Shown here one piece after another: positions 5,923-11,283 of a stretch of 13,908 bases of DNA. The translations under genes and the position numbers were made by a program. Origin of the DNA: Collinsella sp. GTDB taxonomy: Bacteria; Actinomycetota; Coriobacteriia; Coriobacteriales; Coriobacteriaceae. The stretch lies in NCBI GenBank assembly GCA_019425015.1, contig JAHYYJ010000019.1, positions 1 through 13,908 on the forward strand, in the 5' to 3' direction. The stretch's first letter is position 1, and every line of letters begins with the position of its first letter. The notes under the pieces were generated by a model, which saw only the letters and a list, made by a program, of their open reading frames with translations, did no database searches and was not told the origin of the DNA.

Positions 5923-6000
5923 AGGCTCAAAGGCGGTTGAGTTTCAAAACGGGCGTTTTCGGCGATATCGAGCCTCCAAAGGCGGCTCTCCGTGCCCCTT

Positions 6001-6070
6001 GGGACAAAAATAAAAACTCAAAGCCCTGAGTTTGAAAAAAGTTTTTTGAGGTTGTCCCAACTTTTGTCCC
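6001..6070. repeat. Nested inverted repeat GGGACAAAA...TTTTGTCCC, copy A
   Basis: The outer arms GGGACAAAA (6001-6009) and TTTTGTCCC (6062-6070) enclose AAACTCA-AAGCCC-TGAGTTT (6014-6033) and an A6-G-T6 stem (6035-6047), a possible three-way fold. The copy at 9059-9126 keeps the outer stem and the inner hairpin with different bases, which points to selection on structure. Confidence 0.6.
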
Positions 6071-6187
6071 CGAAGCCGACGAAACGCGACATCGCGTCAT
6101 TCGGCGGCACGCGTTCCGTGTCGATGCCGAAAACTGGGTGTAACTGGAATGACGGGACGGCAGAACCGACGCCATCGAGTGGGAGTA

Positions 6188-6215
6188 GAACACACGTTCT
6201 GTATAACGTTATAGC
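6188..6215 (+). promoter_or_regulatory. LexA-type box and degenerate -10, copy A
   Basis: GAAC-ACAC-GTTC (6188-6199) matches the actinobacterial LexA operator core GAAC-N4-GTTC. Ten bases after it lies TATAGC (6210-6215), where copy B has a perfect TATAAT. The promoter may therefore be weakened here. Confidence 0.55.
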
Positions 6216-6225
6216 ACCAGGTGGC

Positions 6226-6253
6226 AGGCGTAGTTTCAATCGAAGCTACGCCT
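6226..6253 (+). ncRNA. Leader hairpin of SOS module, copy A
   Basis: AGGCGTAGTTTC (6226-6237) pairs with GAAGCTACGCCT (6242-6253) around AATC, with one G-U pair, and is followed by GCTGCT. Relative to copy B several paired positions changed together while TTTC-N4-GAAG stayed constant, so the stem is conserved by covariation. It would start about four bases into the transcript. Confidence 0.6.
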
Positions 6254-6280
6254 GCTGCTATATATGGGTCGATGGCGGTA

Positions 6281-6700
6281 TCAATGCCCTCGATGCTTCT
6301 GCTTGCGCTTCAGCTTCCGCTGCTCGAAGCGCGCCTCCGCCTCGTCCGTGCGGCGTCGGCTCCTCGCGCAGGCCGACTTTTGTTTCATTGCCTCCCGCCG
6401 ACTCGCGAGCGCCTGCTGCGCCTTGGTGCCCATCGCCGGCTGCTTAAGGGCCTTCGACGCCTCGCGGGCGCGCCGCTTGGGGTTCTTCGCAGGCTTGCTC
6501 GTCTCGGCGTGATCGCCACCGAAGAACGAGAGCTTCGCCCATTTGTTGACAACGAATCGCAGGATCTCCTCATTGGACGGTTCTGCGCCGAAGACGATGC
6601 GGGCGGCGCCGTATCTGCCGTCCTCGGCATGCTCCGCCAGCCCCACCCAAAACTGGCCGTCATGATATACGGTCAGGGTGGATGACACGCTGATCTGCAT
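6281..6700 (-). CDS. yjdF: YjdF family RNA-associated protein (DUF2992)
   Basis: 139 residues from the start at 6700, chosen because AAAGGAGGA (complement of 6708-6716) sits eight bases upstream. The N-terminal half is the family domain (YHDGQFWVGLAEHAEDGRYGAARIVFGAEP, cited here as two adjoining motifs) followed by EILRFVVNKWAKLSF. The C-terminal half is an Arg/Lys/Glu-rich helix ending in KQKHRGH, the typical YjdF ending, and length fits the family. The biochemical role of YjdF is unknown. In Bacillota it is controlled by a riboswitch that senses azaaromatic compounds, implying a role in tolerance of such toxins. The gene has a long structured leader here too. It is monocistronic and converges on SOS module A. 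Confidence 0.85.
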   Translation of the reverse strand: MQISVSSTLTVYHDGQFWVGLAEHAEDGRYGAARIVFGAEPSNEEILRFVVNKWAKLSFFGGDHAETSKPAKNPKRRAREASKALKQPAMGTKAQQALASRREAMKQKSACARSRRRTDEAEARFEQRKLKRKQKHRGH

Positions 6701-6824
6701 GGTTGGTTCCTCCTTTATGTAGATGACCATGCAGAGAAGGGACAACCAAGGAGGCAGGTTACTGATGCGGACTCCCGCACGCCCACGACTACCCGACGGG
6801 GACTGTGTTTTCATCTCTGATGCC
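6701..6824 (-). promoter_or_regulatory. Structured yjdF leader, candidate yjdF riboswitch
   Basis: About 120 nt separate the probable transcription start from the gene. On the minus strand a 10-bp perfect stem pairs 6726-6735 with 6694-6703, which contains the AUG, placing the Shine-Dalgarno in its loop. Separately CCUCCUU (6748-6754) can pair with the Shine-Dalgarno AAGGAGG (6709-6715). The two pairings interleave, so they form a pseudoknot or compete. Further upstream are hairpins CAUC-AGA-GAUG (6812-6822) and GUGCGG-GAGU-CCGCAU (6765-6780). Together this looks like an aptamer with a translational switch. Membership of the known yjdF class is inferred from the gene. Confidence 0.6.
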
Positions 6825-6827
6825 CGC

Positions 6828-6836
6828 ATTGTAGCA
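6828..6836 (-). promoter_or_regulatory. Extended -10 promoter of yjdF
   Basis: The minus strand reads TGCTACAAT, an extended -10 (TGN-TACAAT), with no strong -35. It places the start of transcription near 6821. Confidence 0.5.
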
Positions 6837-6918
6837 CGCGTGAATGCGCCCGGCATCGCTGCTGACATGGCGCGACTGGGAATTGCTCCTCGATGCATCC
6901 CTGTGCATATTGCCTCCC

Positions 6919-6956
6919 CGGTTTCGAAACTTTAAAAAATTCGAGTTTCGAAACCG
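6919..6956. repeat. TTTCGAAA palindrome element, copy 1
   Basis: CGGTTTCGAAACT (6919-6931) and AGTTTCGAAACCG (6944-6956) are perfect 13-bp arms around a 12-nt AT-rich loop. Each arm contains the palindrome TTTCGAAA. The same element heads two truncated AAA+ ATPase genes at 10111-10157 and 11232-11274. Upstream GCATATTGCCTCC is shared with copy 3. Confidence 0.8.
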
Positions 6957-6967
6957 AGGAGGACCGA

Positions 6968-6997
6968 ATGATGGCTTGGGTAGACCGCAATACGTAG
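6968..6997 (+). pseudogene. AAA+ ATPase 5' fragment, copy 1 (first codons only)
   Basis: After a GAGGAGG ribosome binding site, ATG ATG GCT TGG GTA GAC CGC reproduces the first seven codons of the ATPase fragments at 10165 and 11284. A small deletion then shifts into a stop (MMAWVDRNT). Only the promoter/operator head and a few codons of the gene remain. Confidence 0.75.
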
Positions 6998-7224
6998 GAA
7001 GTTTCGCCATCGTCTATGCTGAACACGAGGTCGTCTTCCTCCAATCCGATCAGGCTGACCGAGCAAGCGGCGCCTGGATCGACATTCCCCTGCACATGAA
7101 CCCGCTTATGCGTACAAACGAGGGCTACAAGGGCATGACCGCGCAGGAAGCGCTTGGGGTAGCGAAGGGGGCCGAGCATCGCCCTGCGCCGGCCTTGGCA
7201 TCAGGTCCTCGCACTGGGCGGTAA
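6998..7224 (+). other. Possible coding remnant of undetermined strand
   Basis: The plus frame ending at TAA 7222-7224 reads AIVYAEHEVVFLQSDQADRA and IDIPLHMNPLMRTNEGYKG with moderately G/C-ending codons. The minus frame over the same DNA reads SLIGLEEDDLVFSIDDGETS with almost the same codon quality. Neither has a credible start or ribosome binding site, so I treat it as a fragment of an unidentified gene fused to the AAA head element. Confidence 0.3.
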
Positions 7225-7254
7225 TCCGAGGATCGGGAGTAAGGATTTGCCCAG
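7211..7254 (+). repeat. Short dispersed repeat D, copy 2
   Basis: It matches 490-534 in the cores GCACTGGGCGGTA and GGGAGTAAGGATTT. Here the ends CTGGGC and GCCCAG can also pair, enclosing the whole element. It lies in the gap before the 3' end of the DUF3021 gene. Confidence 0.6.
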
Positions 7255-7278
7255 CATCGATAATGCTCAGCTATACCC

Positions 7279-7758
7279 TTATTCCGTCTCCTTGCTCTTG
7301 CGGTATTCCGCGAGCCTGTCGTTCAATTCGCGGGTCTCGCGGCTCAGCTTGGCGTTGAAAGCAAGAGTGAGGACCGCCAGGATGGCGAGAAAGACAACCG
7401 TGAAGGTAACCCACGCCCCGGGGTTGTTCACGGGAACCCAAGCAAAGACAAACGCCAATGCACAGAGGGCTGCGTAGAGGCAAACGCTGAACAGCGCCAG
7501 GCGCGCGGGATACGCCATCTGTCTGATCACCGCGGGCGTGAAGAACACGAACTGCAGCGCGGGGACGGTGACGCACGCGGCGAGAATCGACCAGCAATAG
7601 TTAATGCCCTGCTTGGCGGTGTCATCAGCGAAACAAGTCCCTAATGCCAAGAAGGCTATCATGGCAACAGTGAAGCCGATACAGGTGCTTTTCACGAGTT
7701 GCCTGAGGTTTTCCACGGGCGTCTTTTTATCGGTGTCGATAATGTCCCTGTTAATCAT
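7279..7758 (-). CDS. DUF3021 family four-span membrane protein
   Basis: 159 residues with four hydrophobic segments at about 24-44 (STCIGFTVAMIAFLALGTCF), 54-76, 87-107 and 113-132. They are followed by a charged helix (LSRETRELNDRLAEYRKSKE). This size and topology, directly downstream of a LytTR gene, is the DUF3021 family. Its members are thought to work with their LytTR partner as a membrane-linked regulator, often of exporters. The start overlaps the lytTR stop by eight bases and has GGAAGGGAG upstream, so the two are co-translated. No transporter gene accompanies the pair here. Confidence 0.85.
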   Translation of the reverse strand: MINRDIIDTDKKTPVENLRQLVKSTCIGFTVAMIAFLALGTCFADDTAKQGINYCWSILAACVTVPALQFVFFTPAVIRQMAYPARLALFSVCLYAALCALAFVFAWVPVNNPGAWVTFTVVFLAILAVLTLAFNAKLSRETRELNDRLAEYRKSKETE

Positions 7759-8224
7759 TTCGGTCTCCCTTCCTTCGTTTCGACTGCTTCAGACCGAGCT
7801 TCGATTTGACGTCGGGCGCATACTGGCGCGAGATAACGACCTGCTCACCGTTTTCCAAGGTGGCGATGATCCTGCCGCTGACGTCGGGCTTGAGGGCGGT
7901 GATCGCGCGGAAGTTGACGATGCAACCTTTCGCGATGCGCAGGAAGTCGCAGTCCGCCAGGCGCTCCTCCATCTCGTAAAGGCGCAGGCCCGTTTCGAGA
8001 ACCGTGTCGGCCGTATAAATGAACGTGTGCTTGTCGACCGACTCGATGAACAGGACGTCTTCTGCGCTCAGCACGCGCGTGCAGCCGTCGGCCGTGCCCG
8101 TCACCTTCCTGTCAAGCATGCGTAGCCGAGCCGTTATATCAAGCACGCGGCGATCGACCCTTACGCAGACGATCGTGACTTCTATATCTTGAGTTGCTTC
8201 TCGCTCTTCGATTGTGATCTTCAC
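7751..8224 (-). CDS. LytTR-family DNA-binding regulator
   Basis: 157 residues from GTG 8224, with AAGGGAGGA upstream. It has no receiver domain: residues 1-45 are a short N-terminal extension and 48-145 a LytTR domain. Typical features are VLFIESVDKHTFIYTAD, LETGLRLYEMEERL, DFLRIAKGCIVN (the family RxHRS-like strand) and NGEQVVISRQYAPDVK, which contains the conserved SRxY-type recognition residues. Stand-alone LytTR proteins paired with DUF3021 bind direct repeats, often at their own promoter, and the membrane partner is believed to modulate them. Confidence 0.9.
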   Translation of the reverse strand: MKITIEEREATQDIEVTIVCVRVDRRVLDITARLRMLDRKVTGTADGCTRVLSAEDVLFIESVDKHTFIYTADTVLETGLRLYEMEERLADCDFLRIAKGCIVNFRAITALKPDVSGRIIATLENGEQVVISRQYAPDVKSKLGLKQSKRRKGDRND

Positions 8225-8252
8225 GCGTCCTCCCTTCGGGGTGCTCTCATGC

Positions 8253-8272
8253 TAGCTGACGAAGATAGCTGA
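8253..8272 (-). promoter_or_regulatory. Direct repeat upstream of lytTR, possible autoregulatory site
   Basis: TCAGCTA occurs twice on the minus strand (8266-8272 and 8253-8259), 13 bases apart, within the leader of the lytTR gene. LytTR proteins bind spaced direct repeats, so this is a candidate site, but the spacing is shorter than usual. Confidence 0.3.
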
Positions 8273-8499
8273 ACCTTCGGCGTTTAACCAAGCTGCGCAG
8301 TCGAGGAACCAAGATGCAGACTAGGCGAGCTGAACAGCAAGAGAGACCGTAGTCACGCATCCTCGGATCGAGCCCGAAAAAGCAATCCTTGCCGCACATG
8401 AACACCGGCACGTGAAACGCTATGCTCAAGAGCACTTAGCTCGAAGAACCCCCTCGCATGCAGCTCGCATGCAGCTATCGAATTCGGGATGCTGTCCGT
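8273..8499. other. Spacer with a tandem 11-bp repeat
   Basis: No convincing gene is seen. CGCATGCAGCT is repeated in tandem at 8455-8465 and 8466-8476. The minus-strand half probably holds the promoter of the lytTR-DUF3021 pair, which could not be fixed. Confidence 0.4.
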
Positions 8500-8528
8500 T
8501 TGGCCGTGCACGACGACGAGCGTACAAT
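8500..8528 (+). promoter_or_regulatory. Sigma-70-type promoter
   Basis: TTGGCC (8500-8505), exactly 17 bases, then TACAAT (8523-8528). It predicts transcription from about 8535 into the small frameshifted gene. Confidence 0.6.
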
Positions 8529-8530
8529 AG

Positions 8531-8873
8531 GTGAATACCAACAAGAACCTGCCTTCCATGCCAACTCCGCCACCTGACGTGATGGACGATCCGATTGCTC
8601 TTCTGGATTGGCTTGAGAAGAACGCTGACGGAATTACTGAGCAGGACTCCGAGGGCACTGCATTTCTTCATGCTGTTGCTATTGGCAAACTCCGCCCCCA
8701 GTGGAAGCCATCTTAGGCATATCAGCCTTGGAGACGATGTTGTGACTCATATTAGCCTGTCTTCGCTCGACGGAGTCGGCGTTTACGTTAGCGCCGAGTT
8801 CGGGAGCGCATTGAGGTCATTCGCATTTCCCCATGCATTTGAAAGTGGAACCGTTGAACTCTTGGGTGAATAA
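8531..8873 (+). pseudogene. Small hypothetical gene split by a frameshift
   Basis: The first frame reads PIALLDWLEKNADGITEQDS and FLHAVAIGKLRP, then stops at 8716. The adjoining frame continues HISLGDDVVTHISLSSLDG, VGVYVSAEFGSALRSFAF and ends ESGTVELLGE at TAA 8871-8873. The two join at a run of five C at 8695-8699. With four C they would make one soluble protein of about 105-114 residues. I do not recognise a family. The formal start GTG 8531 lies too close to the -10 box; ATG 8558 is likelier, though without a good ribosome binding site. Confidence 0.5.
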
Positions 8874-9045
8874 GCCGCCTGCGACGATTCTTTTCGTCAT
8901 CGCTTTTACACATCCTATCCGACCTGCGGGAATGCAGAACGATAAAGCCGCTGGCTACGATTCACTTCGCTAAACAGGCGCCAAAGAGGAGAATCAGCCG
9001 TTTCAGTGTCCATTTCGGACGGTTCCGAGCCCCAAAACTCGCCCG

Positions 9046-9126
9046 TTTTTTTGTCCCCGGGACAAAAACGAAACTGCGAGCTTGCGGTTTCGAAATAGTT
9101 TGCGAATTTGTTCCAGGGTTTGTCCC
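9046..9126. repeat. Nested inverted repeats GGGACAAA...TTTGTCCC, copy B
   Basis: The arms GGGACAAA (9059-9066) and TTTGTCCC (9119-9126) enclose AAACTGC-GAGCTT-GCGGTTT (9071-9090). A second mirror, TTTTTGTCCC against GGGACAAAAA, straddles 9047-9068. The inner stem keeps the same pairing as copy A with different bases, including one G-U. Confidence 0.55.
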
Positions 9127-9242
9127 AAACGCCTATGTGAGGACACGCGGAGGGATTCGGCAGCAAGGTGGACAAAACTGACAGCTAAACTGGACCCAAT
9201 TGGAATGGCGCTACGACAAACGAGCGTGAAAGAAGGGGAATA

Positions 9243-9270
9243 GAACAGACGTTCGATTATGTGTTATAAT
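9243..9270 (+). promoter_or_regulatory. SOS-type promoter: LexA box plus extended -10
   Basis: GAAC-AGAC-GTTC (9243-9254) matches the actinobacterial LexA operator. Ten bases on is TGT-TATAAT (9262-9270), an extended -10. The operator occupies the -35 region, the classical place for LexA to block RNA polymerase. Predicted start near 9277. Confidence 0.65.
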
Positions 9271-9280
9271 GACTGCCAAT

Positions 9281-9308
9281 GGGCGCGGTTTCTTCCGAAG
9301 CCGCGCCC
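9281..9308 (+). ncRNA. 5'-terminal leader hairpin of the GyrI-like transcript
   Basis: GGGCGCGGTTTC (9281-9292) pairs with GAAGCCGCGCCC (9297-9308) around TTCC with one G-U, then GCTGCT follows. The distance from the LexA-type box equals that in copy A exactly. There is no T-run, so a 5' stabiliser or protein site is more likely than a terminator. Confidence 0.6.
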
Positions 9309-9363
9309 GCTGCTCTATTTGAACCGATTCGACGGAAACCCAAGCTCAGGGAGGTTTGTTGCG

Positions 9364-9999
9364 ATGGCATACGATTTCAAGAAGGAGTTCAGGGGGCTCT
9401 ACAGGCCGTCGGGCAAGCCGGGCGTCGTAACCGTTCCGCCTATGAGCTACGTTGCCGTGCGGGGCAAGGGCGATCCCAATGCCGAGGGCGGCGAGTACCA
9501 GAACGCGTTGCCGCTGCTCTACGGCGTCGCATATGCCATCAAGATGTCGAAGAAGGGTCCGAGGGAAATCGAGGGCTATTTCGACTTCGTCGTGCCGCCG
9601 CTCGAGGGCTTCTGGTGGCAAGACTGCGCCGATGGCGAAATCGATTATGCGCGGAAGGACGACTTCAGCTTCATCTCATGCATCCGCCTGCCCGACTTCG
9701 TCACTCGCGAGGACTTCGACTGGGCCGTTTCGGAAGCCGCCGCCAAAAAGAAGCTGGACTTCTCGGCGGTCGAGCTGCTGAGGGTCGACGAGGGCCTTTG
9801 CGTTCAATGCATGCACACCGGGCCCTACGACGGCGAGCCGGCGACCATAGACGCCATGCGCGCATTCGCGGCGGAGCAGGGCTACGCCCCCGACTTCTCC
9901 GAATCCCGCCTCCATCACGAGATCTACCTCTCCGACCCGCGCAAGTGCGCGCCGGAGAAGCTCAAGACCGTGATCCGCCATCCCATCAAGGCGATGTAG
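9364..9999 (+). CDS. GyrI-like small-molecule-binding domain protein, SOS-promoter controlled
   Basis: 211 residues from ATG 9364, with AGGGAGGT ten bases upstream; the earlier in-frame ATG at 9259 lies before the predicted transcript start. The whole chain fits the Lin2189-type GyrI-like family. Landmarks are FRGLYRPSGKPGVVTVPPM, YVAVRGKGDPNAEGGEYQNA, LPLLYGVAYAIKMSKKG, GYFDFVVPPLEGFWW, and in the second half LCVQCMHTGPYDGEPATIDA and HHEIYLSDPRK, preceding a C-terminal VIRHPIK. E. coli GyrI/SbmC is LexA-controlled and counters gyrase poisons. Related proteins hydrolyse cyclopropane-bearing DNA alkylators. With a LexA-type box on its own promoter, an inducible genotoxin-protection role is the best reading. 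It is monocistronic. Confidence 0.85.
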   Translation: MAYDFKKEFRGLYRPSGKPGVVTVPPMSYVAVRGKGDPNAEGGEYQNALPLLYGVAYAIKMSKKGPREIEGYFDFVVPPLEGFWWQDCADGEIDYARKDDFSFISCIRLPDFVTREDFDWAVSEAAAKKKLDFSAVELLRVDEGLCVQCMHTGPYDGEPATIDAMRAFAAEQGYAPDFSESRLHHEIYLSDPRKCAPEKLKTVIRHPIKAM

Positions 10000-10110
10000 C
10001 GAAACGAGCGGCGCCGCGCGCTCCGAGTGCTCGCAATTGCGGACCGGCGAAAATTGCACAGGTTGTCCAGTCTTCCGGCACGCACTTGGCCGGGCCGATG
10101 GCGCATCGCC
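10000..10110. other. Spacer between GyrI-like gene and AAA element
   Basis: No gene is seen. CGCAATTGCG at 10031-10040 is a 10-bp palindrome. No clear terminator with a T-run was found after the GyrI-like gene. Confidence 0.4.
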
Positions 10111-10157
10111 TTCTCGGTTTCGAAACTATAAAACTATTCGAGTTTCGAAACCGAGAA
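10111..10157. repeat. TTTCGAAA palindrome element, copy 2
   Basis: TTCTCGGTTTCGAAACT (10111-10127) and AGTTTCGAAACCGAGAA (10141-10157) are perfect 17-bp arms around a 13-nt AT-rich loop. The right arm runs into the ribosome binding region of the ATPase fragment, so folding or protein binding could control it. Confidence 0.85.
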
Positions 10158-10164
10158 CGAGCGG

Positions 10165-10422
10165 ATGATGGCATGGGTAGACCGCGACGCATACATGAAA
10201 TGGCTCTGGGCGCTCGAGGGCACCCGGGACATCAAGGTGATCACGGGGATGCACCGCTCCGGCAAGTCCGAGCTTATGAAGGCGTTCTCCGCCTCTGTTG
10301 CTCAGAAGGATCCGTCCGCCAACAACATCTACATTGACCTGCTGGATCTCGACAACGAGCCGTTGCTCGAGTACCACGGTAAGCGCAATAACTGCCGCGT
10401 AGGGTACCCGAAGACTTCCTAG
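10165..10422 (+). pseudogene. AAA+ ATPase (DUF4143-type), 5' fragment, copy 2
   Basis: 85 residues. It begins MMAWVDRDAYMKWLWALEG, then a beta strand DIKVITG and a P-loop with MHRSGKSELMKAF, then NNIYIDLLDLDNEPLLEYH. It then departs from the family and stops at 10420-10422. Full-length members have about 400 residues, with Walker B and a C-terminal DUF4143 region, so only the first sixth or so remains. The P-loop Gly-Lys-Ser is intact, but no ATPase can form. The break is next to an inverted repeat at 10407-10434. Compared with copy 3, the IRRSGKS motif reads MHRSGKS here. Confidence 0.85.
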
Positions 10423-10447
10423 GAGGTCTTCGGGAGGAGTCCTAGGA
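10407..10447. repeat. Inverted and direct repeats at the breakpoint of ATPase copy 2
   Basis: CCCGAAGAC (10407-10415) mirrors GTCTTCGGG (10426-10434) around TTCCTAGGAG. TCCTAGGAG then recurs at 10439-10447 followed by GCTTCGG. This is where homology to the ATPase family ends. From here to 10540 only a small ATGGCG-CAAT-CGCCAT hairpin (10472-10487) is seen. Confidence 0.55.
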
Positions 10448-10540
10448 GAGCTTCGGTTTCTAAGCGTGGTGATGGCGCAATCGCCATATGAGCAGGCACG
10501 GGTGATTGATGCCGGCGACGATATGCAGACCCGCAGGAAT

Positions 10541-10849
10541 CTACGCCCGGCGCTTCCTCGGCTCGGGCAGCTCCTGAAGCGTGCCCTCCACGATGGTGCG
10601 CACGGCGGCTTTGTCCTCCACGTCCACGAGCAGCATCTCCGCAGCGCCCTCGTAGGGCACGGTGGGCACCGAGAGCAGCGCGCGCGAGGACTCCGTGCTC
10701 TTCACCAGAAAGCGGTCGTCATAGACGCCGCCGAAGAGCTTGCCCGACGCATAGAGCAGATACTCGCCCATCATCTTCCGATGCGAGACCTCTGGCACGT
10801 CGGCCAGCAGGTCGAGGACGTATTCCAGGTATTCTGCGCTTGACGCCAT
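10541..10849 (-). CDS. TfoX/Sxy N-terminal-domain protein
   Basis: 102 residues, start at 10849 with AAGGGAGG upstream. The chain matches the TfoX N-terminal domain over its length: YLEYVLDLLADVPEVSHRKM, MGEYLLYASGKLFGGVYDDR, FLVKSTESSRALL, and a basic tail EPRKRRA. The family name comes from the competence regulator Sxy, but stand-alone N-terminal-domain proteins like this are common in Gram-positives with no known link to competence, so the role is open. It stands alone, between two AAA fragments. Confidence 0.85.
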   Translation of the reverse strand: MASSAEYLEYVLDLLADVPEVSHRKMMGEYLLYASGKLFGGVYDDRFLVKSTESSRALLSVPTVPYEGAAEMLLVDVEDKAAVRTIVEGTLQELPEPRKRRA

Positions 10850-10973
10850 GCGATGCCCCTCCCTTAATTGACCCAGGTATCACCCGTTTCCTATAGCGAG
10901 TGAATATAAAAATAGGGCAGAGTCGCTTGCGCAAGTCCGCCCCTAAAACCGTGAAGGTTTTGCTATCTGCAGG

Positions 10974-11198
10974 CTATTCTACCAACCCGAGCGATTCTGT
11001 CAACCTGCGAAGGAACTCGAGCGCGGAGCGAGCTGCGGCGTCGGGCCCTTTGTCGGGCAGCGCCTCGGTTTCGCCGTCGGCCCTGGCGAACATCTCGGCG
11101 AGCTCGGATGCGGCGCGCGACCGCGAGGAGCCCTCGGGTACCAAGCCGGAGTGCGCCACGAGCACGGTCGCGACCTCCTGCATGGCCGTATTCCCCAT
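10974..11198 (-). CDS. Short hypothetical protein or remnant, divergent from AAA copy 3
   Basis: 74 residues from ATG 11198 (MGNTAMQEVATVLVAHSG), mainly helical and acidic, ending SALEFLRRLTESLGLVE. Third codon positions are strongly G/C, supporting translation in this frame. The ribosome binding site is poor, and in-frame sequence continues upstream to the palindrome without a stop, so it may be the tail of a larger gene joined to the AAA element. An ATG at 11223 has a good GAGGAGG but opens another frame of poor quality. No function recognised. 10860-10973 upstream of its stop shows no gene. Confidence 0.4.
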   Translation of the reverse strand: MGNTAMQEVATVLVAHSGLVPEGSSRSRAASELAEMFARADGETEALPDKGPDAAARSALEFLRRLTESLGLVE

Positions 11199-11231
11199 CC
11201 ACTCTTGCGCGGACCGAGGGCATATTGCCTC

Positions 11232-11274
11232 CTCGGTTTCGAAACTTTCAAATAATTAGAGTTTCGAAACCGAG
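11232..11274. repeat. TTTCGAAA palindrome element, copy 3
   Basis: CTCGGTTTCGAAACT (11232-11246) and AGTTTCGAAACCGAG (11260-11274) are perfect 15-bp arms around a 13-nt AT-rich loop. GCATATTGCCTCC on the left is shared with copy 1, and GAGAAGGAGCGG on the right supplies the ribosome binding site. Confidence 0.85.
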
Positions 11275-11283
11275 AAGGAGCGG

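Larger units (their letters stand above)
5940..6266 (+). repeat. Duplicated SOS promoter/leader module, copy A (orphan)
   Basis: This block aligns end to end with about 8999-9321 upstream of the GyrI-like gene. Shared landmarks appear in the same order and at nearly the same spacing: TTTCGG...CGAGCC.CCAAA, GGGACAAAAA (6001), an inner hairpin, TTTGTCCC, ATTCGGC.GCA, ACTGG...TGGAATG.CG, a LexA-type box, a -10 position, a leader hairpin and GCTGCT. In this copy no gene follows: the next gene, yjdF, converges from the other strand. It is either the promoter of a lost paralogue or a repeat able to spread. Confidence 0.7.
8999..9321 (+). repeat. Duplicated SOS promoter/leader module, copy B (drives GyrI-like gene)
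   Basis: This block is homologous to 5940-6266, and the distance from GGGACAAAAA to the LexA-type box differs by only three bases (184 against 187). Its last part is the promoter and leader of the GyrI-like gene. The upstream 8874-9240 holds no credible gene: the minus frame at 8915-9175 overlaps the nested inverted repeats and lacks a ribosome binding site. Confidence 0.7.

Noticed and set aside
5927..6239. Minus-strand frames across SOS module A, and the similar 8915-9175 frame in module B
   Set aside because: A faint resemblance exists between their translations, but it follows from nucleotide homology. The frames are interrupted differently, run through nested inverted repeats and lack ribosome binding sites.
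6765..6829. Pairing of ATGCGG (6765-6770) with CCGCAT (6824-6829) as a closing stem of the yjdF aptamer
   Set aside because: The second strand lies within the -10 box, before the expected transcription start, so it would not be in the RNA.
9279..10337. 352-codon plus frame overlapping the GyrI-like gene
   Set aside because: Out of frame with the GyrI motifs, Arg-rich, and crosses the palindrome element; a shadow.
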